Positions 33,783-37,960 of a stretch of DNA of 37,960 nt are shown piece after piece (the first letter of the stretch is position 1; every line of letters begins with the position of its first letter). Location: contig JAHBXG010000033.1 in NCBI GenBank assembly GCA_019636565.1, positions 1-37,960 of the forward strand, read 5' to 3'. A program made the translations under genes and the position numbers. The DNA comes from Phycisphaeraceae bacterium (GTDB taxonomy: Bacteria > Planctomycetota > Phycisphaerae > Phycisphaerales > UBA1924). The notes beneath the pieces were generated by a model. That model did not search any database. It saw only the letters and a list, made by a program, of their open reading frames with translations, and was not told where the DNA came from.

Positions 33783-34864
33783 GGCTTCCTTGGATCGGCT
33801 TTTTTCAGGGGGTTTCTGGACCGTGACTTGCCGGAGTCTGTTCGGATCAGAGATTTTTCATTCCGGGGCCGCGTGCGGGAAGCCTTGGCCTCGATTGACC
33901 CCAGACGGGCTTTGCCCTGCCTGAGGCATTGGAGCAGGCCAAGGTTGATTGCATCCCATGAACGCCCTTTTTCGTCCTCTCCCTTGGGGGTTTCGAGGAT
34001 CATGGGTATGCGCGCCAGGCTTGGATGGTTCACAAACGAGGCGAATCCAGAGGCCAATAGGGCGGCGGGGGTAGGTTTGCCTCCGATGGTTCCTCGCCCA
34101 AGGTGCTCGTGGCGGTCGAGCTTGGAGCCGGCATTTCCCTTGGAATCGTTCAAGTGCATGGCACGGAGGTTGGCGAGGCCGCACACCTGGTCGAAGTGCT
34201 TGATCGCTGCATCCGCGGATGCCCTCGTGCTCATGTCGTAACCGGCGGCGTGCAGATGGCAGGTATCGAGGCAGAAGCCGATCCGGGCGGCGTCGCACGA
34301 GCGGTCGATGGCGGCGACACGGATCTGAGCGAGTTCTTCAAACTTGCCACCGATTTGGGAGCCGGCGCCGACCGTTCCTTCGAGGCAGACGACGGTGCGG
34401 AAGCCCTTGGTGCGTTTGAAGAGTTCGCCGTACGCGCGAGCGATGCGGGTGATGCCGTCGGTCGCAGTGGACGTGGTGTACGCGCCTGGGTGGTGGACGA
34501 GGATCGGGATCTCGAGGGCTTCGCAGCGCTCGATCTCCAGCGTCATGAGATCGACCGATTTGGTCCAGAGGTCGTCGTCTGGGGTTGCGAGGTTCGAGAG
34601 ATACCCGGCGTGGCTGACGACCCGGTCTTGCCAACCCAGCCGGCGCAGTTCGGTCAGCCAGTCTTTGACCGCGCCGGGGGAGAGTGGATTGGTCTTCCAC
34701 TGACGCTGGTTCTTGGTGAAGACCTGAACCGTGTCCATGCCGTAGCGCTCGGCCTCGAGGAGTGCTTCGTGCATGGAACCTGAAATGGAAAGGTGCGAGC
34801 CGAACAAGCAGCGGGAGGTTAGGGGGAGTAGAGGAAGTAGAAGGAGGAACTGGCCGCGGGCCAT
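33779..34864 (-). CDS. nfo: deoxyribonuclease IV (endonuclease IV, AP endonuclease)
   Basis: Cuts DNA at abasic sites in base excision repair, using three zinc ions. The family signatures FCLDTCHLHAAGYD, HLNDSKGNAG followed by DRHEHLGRGTIGG, and ILETPKGE are all present, and the N-terminal GSHLSISGS is intact. The start is uncertain. ATG 34864 has GAGG five bases upstream but adds an odd leucine-rich lead (MARGQFLLLLPLLPL). TTG 34807 would begin right at FGSH, where the family usually starts, with the lead then being a pyrimidine-rich leader. A basic 45-residue C-terminal tail is longer than in typical Nfo. The stop overlaps the TPR gene start. The nearby 3-methyladenine glycosylase belongs to the same repair route. 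Confidence 0.93.
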   Translation of the reverse strand: MARGQFLLLLPLLPLTSRCLFGSHLSISGSMHEALLEAERYGMDTVQVFTKNQRQWKTNPLSPGAVKDWLTELRRLGWQDRVVSHAGYLSNLATPDDDLWTKSVDLMTLEIERCEALEIPILVHHPGAYTTSTATDGITRIARAYGELFKRTKGFRTVVCLEGTVGAGSQIGGKFEELAQIRVAAIDRSCDAARIGFCLDTCHLHAAGYDMSTRASADAAIKHFDQVCGLANLRAMHLNDSKGNAGSKLDRHEHLGRGTIGGKPTPAALLASGFASFVNHPSLARIPMILETPKGEDEKGRSWDAINLGLLQCLRQGKARLGSIEAKASRTRPRNEKSLIRTDSGKSRSRNPLKKADPRKP

Positions 34865-34909
34865 GTGGGCCTCGAGCGCAGAGTGGCTCGAAACCGGCCA
34901 CAAGCCGCC

Positions 34910-36385
34910 TCAAGCGGGCTCGGTGATTTCAATGACCCGGTTCACGGGTTGTTGCGAGAGCGTCTGAGTCTTGCCGGAGGGCCAGCGGATCTGGATTTCG
35001 GTCACCTGTGAGGCGTCGCCCAGGCCGAAGTGCTGGACGAGATCGGATTGACTTCGGAAACCGCTGCCGGCATTGACCTCGCGGAGTTGGGTCACGGGGT
35101 TGCCGCGGATGGTGGTGCGGACTGTGACGCGGGCACCGATGGCGGCCCGATTGGACGTCGAGCCATGGAGTTTCAATTTGAGCCAGTTTGACGGGTTTTT
35201 TCCCTCGTTATGAAACAGTTTCGTGAGTTCACCGTTGCCGGGGCGGATAGGCCATTGGCCGAGCAGCACATCCAGCCTGCCGTCATTGTCGTAGTCGGCG
35301 AGTGCGCAGGAACTCAAATAGAACACGTGATCGGTCAACCCGGGAATTGCGATGCGACGAAAAGTGCCGTCCCCGAGGTTCTCGTAGACAAATGATGCTG
35401 CGCCCCAGTTGGGAACGATGCAATCGAGATCGCCGTCGTTGTCCAGATCGCCCCACTGGAGCAGTCCGGAGTTCGTGGAGAAGAGTGCGGCGTCGCCGAG
35501 TTCAGCGGGTTCGAGCCGGCCTCCGACATTTTTGAAGAGCAGCGCGGTGCCGCCTTGCGCACACACCATCGAAAGGTCCAAAAGGCCGTCGTTGTTGTAG
35601 TCGACCCAGGAGCAGCCGGAAACCGGGAAGGGGTTCAGGTCAAGCCCGTTCACAGAGCCGGGAAGGAATTTCCATGCGCCGGCGTTGTGGAACAGCGCCG
35701 ATTTGCCGCTGTTGTTGGGCATGAAAAGATCGGGTCGGCCGTCGCCGTCCAGGTCGCCGAAGTACGCGCCGCCGGTGGATGACTTCCGCTCGGCGATCTC
35801 GCCGGTCATGCGGGTGAAACCACCCGTGCCATCGCCCTTGTAGAAGAAACTGACGTCGGGCCCGGCGTACGCGTTGTTGCATACGAGCAGATCGAGCGCG
35901 CCGTCGGAATCGACGTCTGCCCAGACGGAGGAGAACGAGTTGCCCTTGTCGTTGTGAACGGGGGATGCCTCGATGATCTCGAAGCGGCGATTGCCGAGGC
36001 CCCGCGCCAGTACGGAGCCGCCACCGAGTTGGCAAGAAATGACAGCATCGAGAATTCCGTCGTTGTCGAAATCGCCCCAGGTGCTGCCGCTGCCGTAGGA
36101 GATGGCGTTTGTCAGCGCGTTGTTTTCGTCGAGCGTGAAGTGACCCTTGCCATCGCCCCAGTAGAGGCGGCTGGGCTGGCGTTCGGGCTTTTTCGAGACG
36201 TCGTATCCCGCCGTCACGAGGATGTCGGCGTTGCCGTCACCGTCGATATCGAGCATGCTCACGCCCCCGTTGCTCTTGTGGTCGGAGGTGAGGTGGCCGG
36301 CCTCGACCGAAGAGAGAGCGATTTGGGCGGACGCGATTTCGCAGGCAGCGAGCGTGCAAGCGGCCGCGAACCAGAAGTGATTCAT
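34910..36385 (-). CDS. CRTAC1 family protein (FG-GAP/VCBS repeats plus ASPIC/UnbV domain)
   Basis: A 491-residue secreted protein. A Sec signal peptide ends in IASAQ at about residue 21. Seven or so FG-GAP/VCBS repeats follow, each with the calcium-loop pattern DxDxDGxxD, for example DIDGDGNADILV, DFDNDGILDAVIS, DLDGDGRPDLFMP and DYDNDGRLDVLLG, which form a beta-propeller. The C-terminal 90 residues are the ASPIC/UnbV domain (NWLKLKLHGSTSNRAAIGARV, then EVNAGSGFRSQ, HFGLGD and IRWPSGKTQ). Such proteins are abundant in planctomycetes and are thought to bind calcium and surface ligands. No partner gene is adjacent. It is divergent from the SDR gene over a 195-base gap. Confidence 0.93.
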   Translation of the reverse strand: MNHFWFAAACTLAACEIASAQIALSSVEAGHLTSDHKSNGGVSMLDIDGDGNADILVTAGYDVSKKPERQPSRLYWGDGKGHFTLDENNALTNAISYGSGSTWGDFDNDGILDAVISCQLGGGSVLARGLGNRRFEIIEASPVHNDKGNSFSSVWADVDSDGALDLLVCNNAYAGPDVSFFYKGDGTGGFTRMTGEIAERKSSTGGAYFGDLDGDGRPDLFMPNNSGKSALFHNAGAWKFLPGSVNGLDLNPFPVSGCSWVDYNNDGLLDLSMVCAQGGTALLFKNVGGRLEPAELGDAALFSTNSGLLQWGDLDNDGDLDCIVPNWGAASFVYENLGDGTFRRIAIPGLTDHVFYLSSCALADYDNDGRLDVLLGQWPIRPGNGELTKLFHNEGKNPSNWLKLKLHGSTSNRAAIGARVTVRTTIRGNPVTQLREVNAGSGFRSQSDLVQHFGLGDASQVTEIQIRWPSGKTQTLSQQPVNRVIEITEPA

Positions 36386-36580
36386 GACAGAGGCTCCGGA
36401 AGTTGAAAGAGCGTGCGAAGGAGAGCAAGATGGAGGACTGTCCGAAAGGTTGAACCGGGAGGGGCAGGCTGGGTTTCGGGGAACCAGCGAAAAAATGGAA
36501 AGCGCAGAGTTCAGAAGGGAAAACCGGTCGCAAGGCCCGGAAGAGCGGAGCCACGAATCGCGGCGTCACTACGATGCGAA
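36386..36580. promoter_or_regulatory. divergent CRTAC1/SDR intergenic region
   Basis: This 195-base gap between two divergent starts should carry promoters for both genes. It is purine-rich on the plus strand. GGAG lies ten bases before the CRTAC1 ATG. No good -35/-10 pair was recognised for either gene and no long inverted repeat was found. Confidence 0.3.
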
Positions 36581-37396
36581 ATGGCTGATTTTCTGAAGGA
36601 TCGGATCGGGGTGGTGACCGGGGCGTCGTCTGGAATTGGCGAGGCGGTGGCGCGGGCGCTGGTGGATGCCGGGTGCCCGCTGGTGCTGAATGCACGCCGC
36701 AAAGAGAAGTTGGAATCGCTTCGGAAGGAACTGGGTGATGAGGACGTCGCGATCGCGGCAGGGGACTGCGCGGACGCTGAGGTCATCACGCACATGCTTG
36801 ATCTCGCGAAGGACCGGTTCGGGGGCGGCAAAGGGAAGTTGTCGCCCAAGCGCGAGGCGGATTTGATCGTGATCAATGCGGGACGAGGGCTGGGCGGGAC
36901 GGCGCTGACTTCGGATGAGAGCCAGTGGGACGATCTGATCCGGACCAATATCACGGCCGCCGCACGGCTGATACGTGCCGCGGGCAGGCGGTTGCTGGCG
37001 TCGATACCGGAGAACCAGATCAAGCACGACGGCCAATGGCTGGAGAGGCCACGCGACATTGTGATCCTGGGTTCGGTGGTGGGGAGGCATGTGTCGCCCT
37101 TCTCGAGTTTCTACTCGTGCACGAAGGCGGCGGTGCAGACGCTGGCGGAGGGAACGAGGAGGGAACTGGGGCCGAAGGGGATACGCGTGACGCTGGTGGA
37201 GCCAGCGTTTGTGACGAGCGAGTTTCAGGCGGTGGCGGGGTACTCGCCGGAGTGGTACACGCAGATGGTGGAGAAGTTCGGGCCGATGCTGAGCCCGGCG
37301 GATGTGGCGCGGGCGATCGTGTTTGCGGTGAGCCAGCCGGCCCACGTGCACTTGAGCGATTTTTTGATTCGGCCGACGCGGCAGGAGTATCCGTGA
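36581..37396 (+). CDS. short-chain dehydrogenase/reductase (SDR) family oxidoreductase
   Basis: A 271-residue classical SDR. The NAD(P)-binding motif TGASSGIG is at residues 13-20, followed by LVLNARRKEKLESL, where Arg residues suggest NADPH preference. Further motifs are AGDCAD, VINAGRG, catalytic Ser165 (ILGSVVG), Tyr178 and Lys182 (YSCTK), and the post-motif LVEPAFVTSEF. A charged stretch near residues 82-93 (FGGGKGKLSPKRE) and one near 150 (KHDGQWLERPRD) are small insertions. The substrate is unknown. ATG 36581 starts the Rossmann fold directly; the frame is open 56 codons upstream but reads as intergenic. No clear ribosome binding site is visible. Confidence 0.92.
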   Translation: MADFLKDRIGVVTGASSGIGEAVARALVDAGCPLVLNARRKEKLESLRKELGDEDVAIAAGDCADAEVITHMLDLAKDRFGGGKGKLSPKREADLIVINAGRGLGGTALTSDESQWDDLIRTNITAAARLIRAAGRRLLASIPENQIKHDGQWLERPRDIVILGSVVGRHVSPFSSFYSCTKAAVQTLAEGTRRELGPKGIRVTLVEPAFVTSEFQAVAGYSPEWYTQMVEKFGPMLSPADVARAIVFAVSQPAHVHLSDFLIRPTRQEYP

Positions 37397-37802
37397 GAGG
37401 TTGCTGAGAGTTGGGCGGCTGGGAGTCGGGCTGTTGGGGCTGGGGGGTGAGCGGTTTTGGGCGGGAATGATTTGGGGCACCGGTTCGGGAACGGGTGGTT
37501 GTTTCTTTGAGAATCGCGGTGGCGGCGCGGCGGCGTGCTTCGATCGAAGAGTGGCTTGAATCGCGTCGAGTTTCGATCGTGGATTCGAGGGTTTGGATGG
37601 CGAAGCGCCGGCTGGCGAGGCTTTGTGCCGCATCGCGCAGGCGCTGGACGCGGATGGCGGAGCGCATGTGTTTCTGCGCGGGTTCGGAATCGAGGATCTC
37701 GGCGACTTCGTACCAGGAGGTTTCGTAGGTGGCGGCGATGTAGTTGAGCCCGTGGCCTTTGATGAAGAAGTCGTAGAGGATTTCGTGGAAGTGTGGGGGC
37801 AT
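37020..37802 (-). CDS. hypothetical protein, C-terminal half antisense to SDR gene
   Basis: The first 100 or so codons from ATG 37802 look truly coding: codons end mostly in C or G and the product is well ordered (FHEILYDFFIKGHGLNYIAA, then YEVAEILDSEPAQKHMRSAI, then Arg-rich helices). The N-terminal part resembles a small helix-turn-helix or coiled protein, but no family is recognised. From about 37460 down to 37397 the product becomes Pro/Gln-rich, and below 37396 it lies antisense to the SDR gene for 377 bases. A real protein of 260 residues with that tail is doubtful. The true end may be earlier, with a frameshift or sequence error. No good ribosome binding site precedes the start. Confidence 0.5.
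   Translation of the reverse strand: MPPHFHEILYDFFIKGHGLNYIAATYETSWYEVAEILDSEPAQKHMRSAIRVQRLRDAAQSLASRRFAIQTLESTIETRRDSSHSSIEARRRAATAILKETTTRSRTGAPNHSRPKPLTPQPQQPDSQPPNSQQPLTDTPAASAESKNRSSARGPAGSPQTRSPAPHPPGSASARTSPPSACTTPASTPPPPETRSSQTLAPPASRVSPSAPVPSSFPPPASAPPPSCTSRNSRRATHASPPPNPGSQCRVASPAIGRRA
37413..37447 (+). repeat. G-rich tract with G-quadruplex pattern
   Basis: Four or more runs of at least three G (starting at 37413, 37421, 37428, 37436 and 37442) are separated by loops of 2-5 bases, which fits the usual G3+N1-7 quadruplex pattern. It lies 17 bases after the SDR stop codon, in the gap toward the convergent hypothetical gene. Confidence 0.5.
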
Positions 37803-37874
37803 GGGGAGGGTCCGAAGGGGGCAGAGGGAGGAGGGGAAAGAGAACGCGGAGTGGCGGAGAGGGCGGAGTTTCGC

Positions 37875-37891
37875 GGGGGGGGGGGGGGGGG
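37875..37891 (+). repeat. homopolymer run of 17 G
   Basis: An uninterrupted G17 run lies about 70 bases upstream of the hypothetical gene start on its non-coding strand. Runs this long are rare in GC-rich coding genomes. They are either slippage-prone switches or sequencing/assembly artefacts. Confidence 0.85.
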
Positions 37892-37924
37892 AAAGCTCAA
37901 AGCGCAAATGGGCAAAGCTCAAAT
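37891..37924 (+). repeat. 7/8-bp phased CAAA micro-repeat
   Basis: CAAA begins at 37898, 37905, 37913 and 37920, and GAAA at 37891, giving steps of 7, 7, 8 and 7. The pattern echoes the CCAAA/TTTGG array at 1327-1410 at the other end of the window. It starts directly after the G17 run, upstream of a minus-strand gene. Confidence 0.6.
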
Positions 37925-37960
37925 GGATGCGGAAGGCGGGCGCGAAAAAACGAGGGGGCT

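Noticed and set aside
1..37960. tRNA, rRNA, CRISPR array, insertion sequence or prophage
   Set aside because: No cloverleaf-like gene, repeat-spacer array, transposase, integrase or terminal inverted repeats were seen by eye. Small tRNA-like elements could be missed without a covariance search, but gaps between genes are short.

Overview
The window is a GC-rich bacterial chromosome segment that most resembles a planctomycete, probably of the Phycisphaerae type. This is inferred from gene content only. It carries a DUF1800/DUF1501 pair, a CRTAC1-type FG-GAP protein and a Minf_1886-family protein (a family known mainly from planctomycetes and verrucomicrobia). It also has System II cytochrome c maturation and a complete alternative complex III joined to an A2-type caa3 oxidase. 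No rRNA, tRNA, CRISPR array, transposase, integrase or phage gene was seen, and no gene-free stretch exceeds 300 bases.

Layout. 1-3062 (minus): a DUF1800 gene followed by a Tat-exported DUF1501 gene that runs off the left edge. 3197-4615 (minus): heme A synthase ctaA, divergent from the main block. 4806-20755 (plus): one long respiratory cluster in the order actA, actB, actC, actD, actE, actF, a His-rich membrane protein of unknown function, an SCO copper chaperone, coxB with a fused cytochrome c, coxA, coxC, a subunit IV with a long tail, and a second unknown membrane-anchored protein. 20809-23549 (minus): an MlaE-type permease, a polyprenol-phosphate sugar transferase and an OmpA-like lipoprotein, all envelope genes. 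23713-29708 (plus): an amidohydrolase, then resB and ccsA. 29749-32299 (plus): 3-methyladenine DNA glycosylase, the Minf_1886 protein and an AI-2E/PerM-type membrane protein. 32319-34864 (minus): endonuclease IV, a TPR lipoprotein and queF. 34910-36385 (minus): the CRTAC1 protein. 36581-37396 (plus): a short-chain dehydrogenase. A hypothetical minus-strand gene lies at the right edge.

How the parts fit. ActABCDEF oxidises quinol and passes electrons through its c-type hemes (five in ActA, one in ActE) to the heme c domain of CoxB, then to CuA and the heme-copper centre of CoxA. CtaA makes heme A, SCO serves the CuA site, and ResB/CcsA attach the seven c-type hemes counted in ActA, ActE and CoxB. 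The window therefore encodes most of one electron-transfer chain and part of its assembly machinery. No ctaB (heme O synthase) or ctaG/cox11 homologue was seen.

The least explained material is: the two unknown cluster genes; histidine-rich ends on six cluster proteins; a loop insertion with a tandem octapeptide in CoxA; phased CAAA micro-repeats near both window ends; and a G-rich, possibly misassembled right edge.
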